NCBI GenBank assembly: GCA_934448295.1
Contig: CAKSEY010000016.1
Coordinates: 1 to 64,000, forward strand
DNA length: 64,000 bases
Reading direction: 5' to 3'
Origin: an uncultured Oscillospiraceae bacterium
Lineage (GTDB): Bacteria > Bacillota > Clostridia > Oscillospirales > Ruminococcaceae
Shown: positions 14,753 through 23,390 of the stretch, one piece after another
Position numbering within the stretch: position 1 is the first letter of the stretch
Layout of the letters: each line of letters opens with the position of its first letter
Translations under genes and position numbers: made by a program
Notes under the pieces: model-generated
The model's input: the letters and a program-made list of their open reading frames with translations, nothing else
Databases searched by the model: none
Told to the model about the DNA's origin: nothing

Positions 14753-14794
14753 TTTGTTCTCCTTTCGGATAAGTGACCGTTATGGCTGTCCTGT

Positions 14795-14831
14795 ACTAAA
14801 GACAGCATTTTTCCCGCAGAGGTCGCACCTT
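14795..14831 (-). promoter_or_regulatory. ECF-type autoregulatory promoter of the sigma operon
   Basis: Minus strand: AAGGTGCGACC (-35, 14831-14821), then 20 bases, then TTTAGT (14800-14795), with GCTGTC before it. It matches the promoter at 13495-13531 in both blocks and in spacing. Confidence 0.75.
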
Positions 14832-14909
14832 TTTCTAAAGAAAATCTGAATTTTCAGCAGCGGGATTCCGTCGTCTGCCGCGCGGGCGGTTACGGCTATG
14901 AATCGCAGT

Positions 14910-15365
14910 TTATCCTATCCATTCCTCATAGCTGAAACTCTCAACTACACAGCCGGCTTTTTCCAATTCGATGATAATATTTTTTACATACCATGATATG
15001 TCGGTATGATCTCCTCCATGGGAGAATGCGGCGGAATCGTCCATTGTCTTTCTGTTTATATCCAGGCAGAGCAGTATTTCATTCGTACCTTTCGCAAGGA
15101 ATGTCGTGCCCTTATCAGATCTGTTATGATAGAGAATTACGCCTACGTTTTCATCGCATTTCTGTTTTTGAGCAACTATATCAAACAGCTTGTCATAGGA
15201 TAAGGCTTCTTCCTGCCAATCATACATATCGCCGGCGTTCAACGGAAGATATTCCATCCTTTCGTTCCTGAAGCCCCAACCGATAGTATTAAACAGCCTT
15301 ATAATATCTCTTATGTCGGCTGAATACGAACTGCAGTTGAGGGTCAGCAGCGGTTCTCTTGCCAT
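14910..15365 (-). CDS. hypothetical cytoplasmic protein
   Basis: 151 residues from ATG at 15365, chosen because AGGAGGTATAAG stands directly upstream; a longer frame to 15497 would run across the promoter. The protein begins MAREPLLTLNCSSYSAD, is mixed alpha/beta in appearance and ends FSYEEWIG. It contains IRLFNTIGWGFRNERMEYLP and ILLCLDINRK. No signal peptide, membrane segment or known motif is seen, and I do not recognise the family. It has its own consensus promoter. Confidence 0.65.
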   Translation of the reverse strand: MAREPLLTLNCSSYSADIRDIIRLFNTIGWGFRNERMEYLPLNAGDMYDWQEEALSYDKLFDIVAQKQKCDENVGVILYHNRSDKGTTFLAKGTNEILLCLDINRKTMDDSAAFSHGGDHTDISWYVKNIIIELEKAGCVVESFSYEEWIG

Positions 15366-15408
15366 CTTATACCTCCTCTGATTTATCCTTCCGGTATAGT
15401 TCACAGTA

Positions 15409-15437
15409 ATTGTATCACAAATACTCCTCAATGTCAA
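15409..15437 (-). promoter_or_regulatory. promoter of the 14910-15365 gene
   Basis: Minus strand: TTGACA (15437-15432), 17-base spacer, TACAAT (15414-15409). The -35 hexamer begins inside the T-rich tail of the terminator hairpin at 15445-15462. Confidence 0.85.
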
Positions 15438-15444
15438 ACAAAAA

Positions 15445-15462
15445 CCGCCCCGGGCGGGGCGG
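15445..15462 (-). terminator. GC-rich terminator joined to the next promoter
   Basis: CCGCCCC with GGGGCGG closes a short loop. On the minus strand it runs into TTTTTGTTTG, whose last bases form part of the -35 region at 15432-15437. It backs up the first terminator at 15485-15512. Confidence 0.7.
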
Positions 15463-15484
15463 AAAGGCAGATATTCCATAAAAT

Positions 15485-15512
15485 GATGGGCGCACATTTC
15501 TGTGCGCCCATC
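15485..15512 (-). terminator. terminator of the 15519-23123 gene
   Basis: A perfect 12-base stem, GATGGGCGCACA (15485-15496) with TGTGCGCCCATC (15501-15512), followed on the minus strand by ATTTTATGG. Confidence 0.85.
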
Positions 15513-15518
15513 GGTATT

Positions 15519-18500
15519 TTATGCTGCTCCGACAATGTGTTTCAGTATCGCGGCGGCGTCAAACGCGTTCACGGTGCCATCGCCGTTAAAGTCGCCCATC
15601 AGTGGATTTGCACCCTTTTCTATGCCAACGATATCCTTGAGTATCGCGGCAGCGTCCAGCGCGTTCAGCGCGCCGTCGTTGTTCAGGTCGCCGGGCAGGT
15701 CGCTGAACTCGCAGACCATGACCACGTACTCTCCGGCGGTACTCATGCCGGATATCACAGCGAAGCCGTCCTCCCCGACCTTTACGCAGCCCTGGAATAC
15801 CAGCTTGTTGTCCGCGAGCTTGTAAACGTTCGCGAACTGTCCCGCGAACTCCTTGCGGAAGCTCAGCTTCATGTCAGCCGAAACGCCAGTGCCGGACGCC
15901 TTTATATCAGCGCCGTAAACTCCGCGCAGGGCGCTTCTGTCAGCAGTCCCCGGCAATACGGAGAGGTCAGCCGCAGAAACCGCAGCTATCTTCGAGCCGT
16001 CAATTATCCAGCTCCTGGAGCTGTCAATAACAAACTCCGCCTTTATCTTTCTGTTCGCTATTACCCTGATAACGTCGGCGGGAACGGTGGTTTCTCCGTT
16101 CAGGTCTATCACTGCGCTGCCGCCGTTCTGCTTTTCAAGGTCGGAAGCGATGTCAGCCCAGCTCTTCTGCACGCCGTTGATTGCGGGCAGGGTCTCAGTC
16201 CTTTCGCTGGGTCTGGAGCTTCCTGCGGAGGAACCGCCCGAGCCAGAACCACTGGAGGATTTTCTGGGATTAATCACATATCCGCACACCGTGCAGGTCT
16301 CAGCCTTTGAAGAGGTAGCCGCGCCGCTGGAAACGTGCGCCTCCACAGCGGAAACAGCGGAGCACACCTCGCACTTATGCCAGTGCCCGGACTTGTCGGA
16401 TTCGTACTTTTCAGACCACTTGTGTCCCGCCGCCTTTATCGTAACGTCAGCCGCTGTGACCTCGGTGGCTGCGGCGCTGTCCGAGAACAGCTTTCCGCAG
16501 CTGCACAGGAAGTACGCTGTATTGCCGTCCTCCGTGCAGGTTGCCGCCTTTTCCGGAACCTCTGTCAGATGATTTGCGTGGATATGGCCAAGCTCCGGAG
16601 TTATAACGTAACCGCACACCGTGCAGGTCTCCGGGGTCTCCTCGGTGGCTGCGCCGCCGGAAACGTGCGCTTCCACAGCGGAATCAGCGGAGCACACCTC
16701 GCACTTATGCCAGTGCCCGGACTTGTCTGATTCATACTTTTCAGACCACTTGTGTCCCGCCGCCTTTATCGTAACGTCAGCCGCTGTGACCTCGGTGGCT
16801 GCGGCGCTGTCCGAGAACAGCTTTCCGCAGCTGCACAGGAAGTACGCGTTATTGCCGTCCTCCGTGCAGGTTGCCGCCTTTGCCTGGACCTCTGTCAGAT
16901 GATTTGCGTGGATATGGCCAAGCTCCGGAGCGATAACGTAACCGCACGTTGTGCAGGTCTCCGGGGTCTCCTCGGTGGCTGCGCCGCTGGAAACGTGCGC
17001 CTCCACAACAGAATCAGCGGAGCACACCTCGCACTTGTGCCAGTGCCCGGACTTGTCGGACTCATACTTTTCAGACCACTTGTGTCCCTCTGCGGGGATA
17101 GTCATGTGCGTTCTGGTGAGCTCAGTGCTGCAAACCTCGCAGTAGACTACCTCGTCATAGGAGCCGTCCGCGGTGCAGGTCGCGGGGACTTCGTTCTCGC
17201 GAACCGCCGGCATTTCAGTGTGTTTTGTTATTGCAAGAACAGTTCCCTCGAGGGTGGTTTCAGTTTTGCAATCCTCATCAAGGAAGTAACGCGCGCACAG
17301 CTCGCACTCCCAGTACTCGGCGGTGCCGGTTCTGGTGCAGTCAGGCTCTATACGGCCGTGGTGAACCATCGAGCCGTGACCCGAGTTTTCCTGCCTGGAA
17401 ACAGGCGCGCTAAAGTTCATGTCGTCGGTCTGCGCGTAGCGGATATAGCCCGTCACAAGCACGTCATGACCTACATCGAGCGTGTTTACGCTGCTCCAGT
17501 AAGCGCCGTCAAAGCTGTACTCCACGCCCTCCAGCGCGGTAACTATCTCGGCGGTAATATCGCCGCCGTTTTCGGTGAACACAAGCTCGAACTCGTCAAG
17601 GGACGGCGCTTCCTTGTTTGCCTTGTCGTTGAGCGTTATATTAACACGGAAAGTGATGTCATCATAGTTCTGCGTGGGAAGCGTTACCAGTATCGTTTCC
17701 GCAGCATTTACGCTGTTTTCGCCGTTCGGCCCCAGGTGGAACGAAAGTCTCCTGTCGGAATAGCCTGCGCTGTTATCCGCAAGTATCTCATCGCCGCTAT
17801 ACGCTATAACGCTCTGACCCATCTCGCCCATGTTTTCGGGAAGCCCGGGGACGTCTATGGTTATATCCTCGTCCGTCCTCCAGCTATATGAGAGCTGGAT
17901 ATCCGGAACGGCGGGGGCCGCCGCCTTTGCTATCGCGAACTCCCATGAGCTGTCCTCAAGCTCCGCCGCCTTGTAGAAGTCGCCCTCCTCAACGGAAATT
18001 TTAACGGTGTAGCTTCCAGCGTTCACCGGTACGGAATCCAGCAGCTCGCCGCCGCTGTAATACTTCACAGTGACAGCGCCTACGCCCTCCATGCCCGGCT
18101 TTGCCGTGACGCTTGCAGCCTTTTCCATGTTGTTGAACACAATGTCGTTGGCGGGAGCGAAGTCAAAGTCAGCCGCGGTAAGCTCCGCCTTTTCGATGTT
18201 GACGGTGATGTCCTTGGTCATTGTGCCATTATAATAATCGTATTCATGAACCAGCGTAAATGTTTTCTCATCGACTGTATCCGCCTTCCAGGTCGCCTGC
18301 CAGTCCGACTGACCCTGGCTGAAACCATTCGCAATGGTCTTGCCGTCCATTTCAACATATGCCGCGCTCAACGAATTGGTCGTGGAGAAGCCTGTGTCAA
18401 AATCCATGGTCTCGTTTGCGGAAAATACTATGTCGCTGCCGTAAACAAACGGTTCATCGCCCAAAACGCTAAATTTCTGCGTTACGGTGAAGCCAACGGA

Positions 18501-21500
18501 CGGAGCGAATCCCTCGGAGAAGGAGGGATAATATGCCACGCCCCTGCCGCTTTCGCTGTCAATGGTATTCGGCTTCTTCACCCATATTTTATCATCCAGA
18601 TCGCCAAAAATGCCAAGCGTCATGTTCCAGGTGCTGGAGCCCATACCGAATTCACTTGAACCGCACTTCTCGTCGTAATAGCAGGCAAACCAGGGACCAT
18701 CATTTTCAAAGCATATAGCGGCTGCTTTTTCGGTTCCGCCGACAAGCCCGACATTGTAGCAGTATACAATAGTTCCGGTACTTTTTGCGCATATGCCGCC
18801 AGCCATTGATTGTGAGTTTACGCTGCCTGCGTTATAGCAGTTGCTGATAAGACCCGTATTATATGCGGCAATGCCGCCCGCGATGTTCCCTGTGTTTGCC
18901 ACCTCAACGTCCGCATTGTTGCCGCAGCAGTAAATTATACCTTCTGTTTTATTGTCTCTGCATATACTGCCCGTTGAATAATAACAGCTTATTGAGCCGC
19001 TCTCTATGGTGAGATATTCGATAATTCCGTTGTTGACGCCGAACAGCGGGGAAGAGATATTCTTGATAGAATACCCGTTGCCGCTGAATCTGCCCGTAAA
19101 ATTGTTCGCGTCCGTGCCTATGGGTACAAACGACACATTTTTCGACGCGTCGTTCAGGTCGATATCCCCGCCGAGGACGTAGTTTTTCGCCCAGCATGCC
19201 GGGTCGCCTCCGCCGATATCGGCAAGCTCATCTGCCGTGGTTATGAGAGTGTATGCCTGCCAGTCGTGATTATCTTCAATACCGAAGTCATAACGCTTCT
19301 CATTTTCAACGGAGTATGCCTTTCTGTCCTTAAAGCGCGGGTAGGTGTAGGAATCCTCGCGGAATTTGCCGTCAGCCGTGCCGACGGAATAGCTCCCCGC
19401 CTCCCAGACGCTGTCGCTGAACTCATCGGGAAGCTTGCTGCAAAGCTCCTGCGCGGTAAGTCCGGTGTTGGTGGTGGCTCCACCATCGTAAAGGTGACCG
19501 CTTCCGCAAAGCTCGGAGTTGTAGTAGCAGTAGTTGGAAGTACCGCCTTCGTTAAAGCATACGGGGTCGTACACATATCCTCTGCCGGGAACGGTCACAG
19601 CCCCCGAGGAATAGCAGTATTCAACCAGAGAACTATTGCGGCCGCAGACTCCGCCGGCATATGAAAGACTTGCCGACACGTCTGCGATAGCGTAGCAGTT
19701 GCTGATCTTGCCATCGCCAGTAGTATTGTATTTATTGTTATATCCGCATATACCGCCAATGTACTGATGTCCGTTTATAGTTCCCACGAACGAACAGCCG
19801 TAGATCACGCCCTCCGACTCGTTATAGCCGCATATACCGCCGACGCAATTATATCCGATGATATTGCCCTCGACGCCAAGATTCATGATAGTGCCATTAT
19901 TATAGCCGAAAATGCCTGTATATGCGTTCTGACTAAAATCAGTGCTTGAAAACGGTCTGTTTATATTGACATTGCTTATCGTGAAGCCGCAGCCGTCAAA
20001 TCTGCCGGTGAAATAAACAAGATCGTCGCCGACATATCTGCCTATGGGCGAAACGTCCTTGCCATTAAGGTCGATATCGTTTTTGAGAACATAGTTCCTG
20101 CTCCAGTTTTTACTGTCGTTTCCGATAGCGACAAATTCTTCGGGCGTCGTGATATATGTGAATTCCTGCCAGTCGTCCTTGCCGTCAATGCCGAAGTTGT
20201 ACTCCTCCCTTGCGGCAGAGTAAGTCTTTTTGAGACTGTTAGGCTTCAGGTAGGTGTAGGTCACAGTGCGGAGCTTGCCGTTGGGGGCTGACGTCTCCAC
20301 CTTACTATCCACAGCCGTCCAGCCGTCCAGACCTGTCGGAAGGGTATTGCCGCAAAGCTCCGCAGAAGCCAGACCTGCTACGCCATCGCCGCCGCTGCCG
20401 ACAGCCGGCACAACATTTTTGTCATAGTAGCAGTTTGCTATCGTTATGTCCGTTCCATATTCACTAGTCAGGCCGCATACGCCGCCGATATTTTCAGTTA
20501 CAGTTCCTTCACTGGTCTTTTCAGCGATAACTTTTCCGGTGCTGACGCAACAGCTGATTTCCCCTTGCTGCAGCATACCGCATATGCCGCCCACAGCGAA
20601 CTTGCCTCTTACTACCGCCGTATTTAAGCAGTCGCGTATTTCTCCATCGAACTCACTGCCGCTGATACCTCCGACCCAGCTGCCATTGAACGCTCCGCTT
20701 ACTTCCCCGTCAAAAGAACAGCGATAGATCTTACCGTTATTTCGTCCGCAGATACCGCCGACCTCAGAGCCGCCGAAGATCGTACCGCTTACAGCAAGAT
20801 CCATAATCGTACCTTCGTTGATCCTGAACAGCCCCACATAGATACTGCCTGGATCGATACTCTGCTTGTCTATCTTGAAATTGCCGATAGTATACCCGGC
20901 GCCACCGAGTTTGCCTTTGAATGTCTCCGCTATGGGAGCAATTTCCGCGCCGCCAAAGTCGATATCATTCACGAGAACATAGCAGCCCGAGGGATCATTA
21001 CTGATATTGCTTAAATCATCCACTGTCTTGATGGGCGTGCACTCCTGCCAGTCTTCCGTGCCGTCAATGCCGAAGTTGTACTCGTATTTTACGATGGTAT
21101 AAGCCTTGCCCACGCCATTTAGGCTCGGGTAGACGGTGGTTGTGGTGCGCAGATAGCCGTCGGTAGCCACGGTGTAGCTGCCCTCATTCCATACGGAGCT
21201 GTCAAGCTTATCCGGGACAGCTTCGCATAGCTCCCGCGTGGTCAGACCCTCGCCCACGCCGCCGGCGCTGCTGACGTCCGAATTGTAATAGCAGTTTGTT
21301 ATCTTTATATTCATACCGCTGTTCGTACCGCCGACTACGCTGCCAATATAACTGCCCACATCCGTACTAGTAACTGTGCACACACTGTAGCAGTTGGAAA
21401 TGGCAACTTTTTTACCTATTTGGCTTATATTGCCGCACACGCCGCCAACTTGATCTTTTGATGAAACGCTGCCTATGCTATAGCAATTTTCAATTATAGC

Positions 21501-23123
21501 GTCATTTGAATAATAGGTACCTTGGGAAGAAACATAACCGCATATGCCGCCAGCGTCGTATGCATATTTTCCTGTTCCCTGCACTGTTCCCGAAAAAGCG
21601 CAGTTTCTGATCGTTCCGCAGATGTTAAAGCCGCTTATGCCGCCGACATAGCTCTTACCGATCATCTCACCATTTTCAACGTACAGGTCGGTAATAGTGT
21701 TTGTGTTCCTGCCAAACAGACCAACGTAGTCACTATCCGGCATGTTGATCGTCACATTGCTTATGGTATGCCCATCGCCGCTGAATTTACCCGTAAAGTA
21801 GATTTCTTCGCCGCCTATGGGCTTAACGTCGGTTCTGCCCTTAAGGTCGATATCATTTGCGAGAACATAGTTCTTGTCCCAGCTATCGCTGTTATTTCCG
21901 ATAGCGATAAACTCATCCGCCGACGAAATAAGCATATAGGGGAAAAGCTCGTCATTGACAGTCTTGCCGAACGCGTATGCCTTAGCAGGCTGCGATTTAG
22001 GTTCCTGACCCTGCTTGCTGACGCCTTTAAGGCAGGGGTATACATAGGTCACATTTTTGAATCTGGGTCCATCATGATCAGGGTCGTCAAGGGCTTCGTT
22101 AGTTCCGCTTGACCATACCTTTTCATCCCAGTATTTATTCGGGTACCCGCTGCAGAGCTCGGCAGTTGACTTGTTCTCAGACACTGAGGAATTACTAACA
22201 AGACTCGCTCCAATGACAGGCACATCGCTCACGTCTTTATCATTGAAACAATAAACGATCTTTCCGACGCCAGTGCCGCAAATACCGTAGTAATTGTCTT
22301 TGTTTTCGCTGCCTAAGCGACCGAAATTCATACATCTGAGAATATTGCCGATGTTGCTTGAGCATATACCGCTGTTGGAAATGCCGCCCGCCGCTTCGAT
22401 ACTGCCGCCGTTATAGCAGTCATTAATTGTGGCACCCGAATTATTTGCGGCGCAGATACCGCCGTTATTGCTTCCTCCAACTATATCTGCCATATTATAG
22501 CATTTGCTGATAGTGCCGGAATTGCTCTCGCAAATGCCGCCGACATTGCCGCCGTTAGGGCCTGAGATCTTCAGCGTTCCGCTCTCAACGCCGCACGCCT
22601 CTATTGTACCGCTGTTGTTAGCGCATATTGCGCCTATGCCGTTCAATGAACTGATATTCACGTTTTCAAGATAAAGTTTTTTTATCGTGCCGCTGCTGTA
22701 CCCGAACAATCCCACATGCTTGATGTCGCTGATTTTCAGGTTTTGTATAGTAAACCCCTGTCCGTCAAGAGTGCCCTTGAAATCCGTTTCTTTGAGGCGT
22801 ACATCAGAATTGTTATACCCGCCGTAGCTTATCGGAGTCCACTCTTTTTCGCCGAGGTCGATATCGGCGGTCAGTACGAAAAAATTTCCCTCAAAGGTTT
22901 TGCCTTCTTCGTTCACCTGATTTGCAAGCCATGCAAGCTCCTCGCCGCTGGATATCTGGTATGGGTCATTTTCAGCACCGGAACCGGCGATACCATCTGC
23001 GGCATTTCCGCTCCATGCCGCGCTTGCTGTTGTGCTCAGCCGGGGTATGACGAACAGAGCCGCCGCCAGCAGCACTATCATCGCCATTCCCACGGTCAGA
23101 AGCCGTGTTTTCGTCTTTATCAT
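15519..23123 (-). CDS. giant secreted GLUG-repeat beta-helix protein with type I dockerin
   Basis: 2534 residues from ATG at 23123 (AGGAGGTAATT upstream). A signal/anchor segment at about 7-36 is followed by about 1500 residues of GLUG-type repeats (GGICGYN, GxISNCYN, FTGRFSGNGYSI) that should fold as right-handed beta-helices. These are arranged in five or so large modules, most starting with YNFGIDGxxDWQ. Next are Ig-like/MBG stretches, three 110-residue Cys/His-rich repeats (DNA 16290-17270), a pre-dockerin module (about 2315-2475) and a dockerin (about 2476-2534) with two calcium loops, DLNNDGALNALD and DFNGDGTVNAFD. No glycosidase catalytic domain is evident. It probably binds a cohesin-bearing partner as a structural or adhesive cellulosome-type component. 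Confidence 0.85.
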   Translation of the reverse strand: MIKTKTRLLTVGMAMIVLLAAALFVIPRLSTTASAAWSGNAADGIAGSGAENDPYQISSGEELAWLANQVNEEGKTFEGNFFVLTADIDLGEKEWTPISYGGYNNSDVRLKETDFKGTLDGQGFTIQNLKISDIKHVGLFGYSSGTIKKLYLENVNISSLNGIGAICANNSGTIEACGVESGTLKISGPNGGNVGGICESNSGTISKCYNMADIVGGSNNGGICAANNSGATINDCYNGGSIEAAGGISNSGICSSNIGNILRCMNFGRLGSENKDNYYGICGTGVGKIVYCFNDKDVSDVPVIGASLVSNSSVSENKSTAELCSGYPNKYWDEKVWSSGTNEALDDPDHDGPRFKNVTYVYPCLKGVSKQGQEPKSQPAKAYAFGKTVNDELFPYMLISSADEFIAIGNNSDSWDKNYVLANDIDLKGRTDVKPIGGEEIYFTGKFSGDGHTISNVTINMPDSDYVGLFGRNTNTITDLYVENGEMIGKSYVGGISGFNICGTIRNCAFSGTVQGTGKYAYDAGGICGYVSSQGTYYSNDAIIENCYSIGSVSSKDQVGGVCGNISQIGKKVAISNCYSVCTVTSTDVGSYIGSVVGGTNSGMNIKITNCYYNSDVSSAGGVGEGLTTRELCEAVPDKLDSSVWNEGSYTVATDGYLRTTTTVYPSLNGVGKAYTIVKYEYNFGIDGTEDWQECTPIKTVDDLSNISNDPSGCYVLVNDIDFGGAEIAPIAETFKGKLGGAGYTIGNFKIDKQSIDPGSIYVGLFRINEGTIMDLAVSGTIFGGSEVGGICGRNNGKIYRCSFDGEVSGAFNGSWVGGISGSEFDGEIRDCLNTAVVRGKFAVGGICGMLQQGEISCCVSTGKVIAEKTSEGTVTENIGGVCGLTSEYGTDITIANCYYDKNVVPAVGSGGDGVAGLASAELCGNTLPTGLDGWTAVDSKVETSAPNGKLRTVTYTYLKPNSLKKTYSAAREEYNFGIDGKDDWQEFTYITTPEEFVAIGNDSKNWSRNYVLKNDIDLNGKDVSPIGRYVGDDLVYFTGRFDGCGFTISNVNINRPFSSTDFSQNAYTGIFGYNNGTIMNLGVEGNIIGYNCVGGICGYNESEGVIYGCSFVGTINGHQYIGGICGYNNKYNTTGDGKISNCYAIADVSASLSYAGGVCGRNSSLVEYCYSSGAVTVPGRGYVYDPVCFNEGGTSNYCYYNSELCGSGHLYDGGATTNTGLTAQELCSKLPDEFSDSVWEAGSYSVGTADGKFREDSYTYPRFKDRKAYSVENEKRYDFGIEDNHDWQAYTLITTADELADIGGGDPACWAKNYVLGGDIDLNDASKNVSFVPIGTDANNFTGRFSGNGYSIKNISSPLFGVNNGIIEYLTIESGSISCYYSTGSICRDNKTEGIIYCCGNNADVEVANTGNIAGGIAAYNTGLISNCYNAGSVNSQSMAGGICAKSTGTIVYCYNVGLVGGTEKAAAICFENDGPWFACYYDEKCGSSEFGMGSSTWNMTLGIFGDLDDKIWVKKPNTIDSESGRGVAYYPSFSEGFAPSVGFTVTQKFSVLGDEPFVYGSDIVFSANETMDFDTGFSTTNSLSAAYVEMDGKTIANGFSQGQSDWQATWKADTVDEKTFTLVHEYDYYNGTMTKDITVNIEKAELTAADFDFAPANDIVFNNMEKAASVTAKPGMEGVGAVTVKYYSGGELLDSVPVNAGSYTVKISVEEGDFYKAAELEDSSWEFAIAKAAAPAVPDIQLSYSWRTDEDITIDVPGLPENMGEMGQSVIAYSGDEILADNSAGYSDRRLSFHLGPNGENSVNAAETILVTLPTQNYDDITFRVNITLNDKANKEAPSLDEFELVFTENGGDITAEIVTALEGVEYSFDGAYWSSVNTLDVGHDVLVTGYIRYAQTDDMNFSAPVSRQENSGHGSMVHHGRIEPDCTRTGTAEYWECELCARYFLDEDCKTETTLEGTVLAITKHTEMPAVRENEVPATCTADGSYDEVVYCEVCSTELTRTHMTIPAEGHKWSEKYESDKSGHWHKCEVCSADSVVEAHVSSGAATEETPETCTTCGYVIAPELGHIHANHLTEVQAKAATCTEDGNNAYFLCSCGKLFSDSAAATEVTAADVTIKAAGHKWSEKYESDKSGHWHKCEVCSADSAVEAHVSGGAATEETPETCTVCGYVITPELGHIHANHLTEVPEKAATCTEDGNTAYFLCSCGKLFSDSAAATEVTAADVTIKAAGHKWSEKYESDKSGHWHKCEVCSAVSAVEAHVSSGAATSSKAETCTVCGYVINPRKSSSGSGSGGSSAGSSRPSERTETLPAINGVQKSWADIASDLEKQNGGSAVIDLNGETTVPADVIRVIANRKIKAEFVIDSSRSWIIDGSKIAAVSAADLSVLPGTADRSALRGVYGADIKASGTGVSADMKLSFRKEFAGQFANVYKLADNKLVFQGCVKVGEDGFAVISGMSTAGEYVVMVCEFSDLPGDLNNDGALNALDAAAILKDIVGIEKGANPLMGDFNGDGTVNAFDAAAILKHIVGAA
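16290..17270 (-). repeat. three 330-bp tandem coding repeats, Cys/His-rich
   Basis: The landmark GCACTTATGCCAGTGCCCGG recurs at 16371, 16701 and (one change) 17031, a period of exactly 330 bases or 110 residues. Each unit encodes GHKWSEKYESDKSGHWHKC, then CEVC and a CTxCGYV doublet, then AYFLCSCGKLFSD. Pairs of CxxC motifs with conserved His suggest small metal-binding or disulfide-knuckle modules. The units are nearly identical at DNA level, which points to recent duplication or gene conversion. Confidence 0.8.
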
Positions 23124-23212
23124 AATTACCTCCTGATTCAGACATTTCATCTACCAAAAACAAAAGCTGGATAAAAATAAACTATTTTTTACACAGTATA
23201 CCTATTTTATCT

Positions 23213-23242
23213 ATTATACAATATAGAACGGTAAACTGTCAA
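23213..23242 (-). promoter_or_regulatory. promoter of the giant GLUG/dockerin gene
   Basis: Minus strand: TTGACA (23242-23237), 18-base spacer, TATAAT (23218-23213), with TG just before the -10. It gives a leader of about 85 bases. Confidence 0.85.
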
Positions 23243-23390
23243 TACATAATTTGACAAAAAAATGAGCCAATTGGTGTTTTGCCCCATTAAAACCCCAATT
23301 AAATCCAGAACCGCGCACATTTCCAGCCGGAAACATGCGCGGTAGCTTTTATATGGCGGGGGTTACTGGTCTTTATGCGCCCAGGGGGAT

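Noticed and set aside
15366..15497. Upstream extension of the hypothetical gene to 15497
   Set aside because: It would run across a terminator hairpin and a consensus promoter, while AGGAGGT stands directly before ATG at 15365.
16752..17891. Plus-strand open frame of 379 codons over the Cys-rich repeats
   Set aside because: Antisense to the 330-bp repeats of the GLUG/dockerin gene; its repeated text is a by-product of those repeats.
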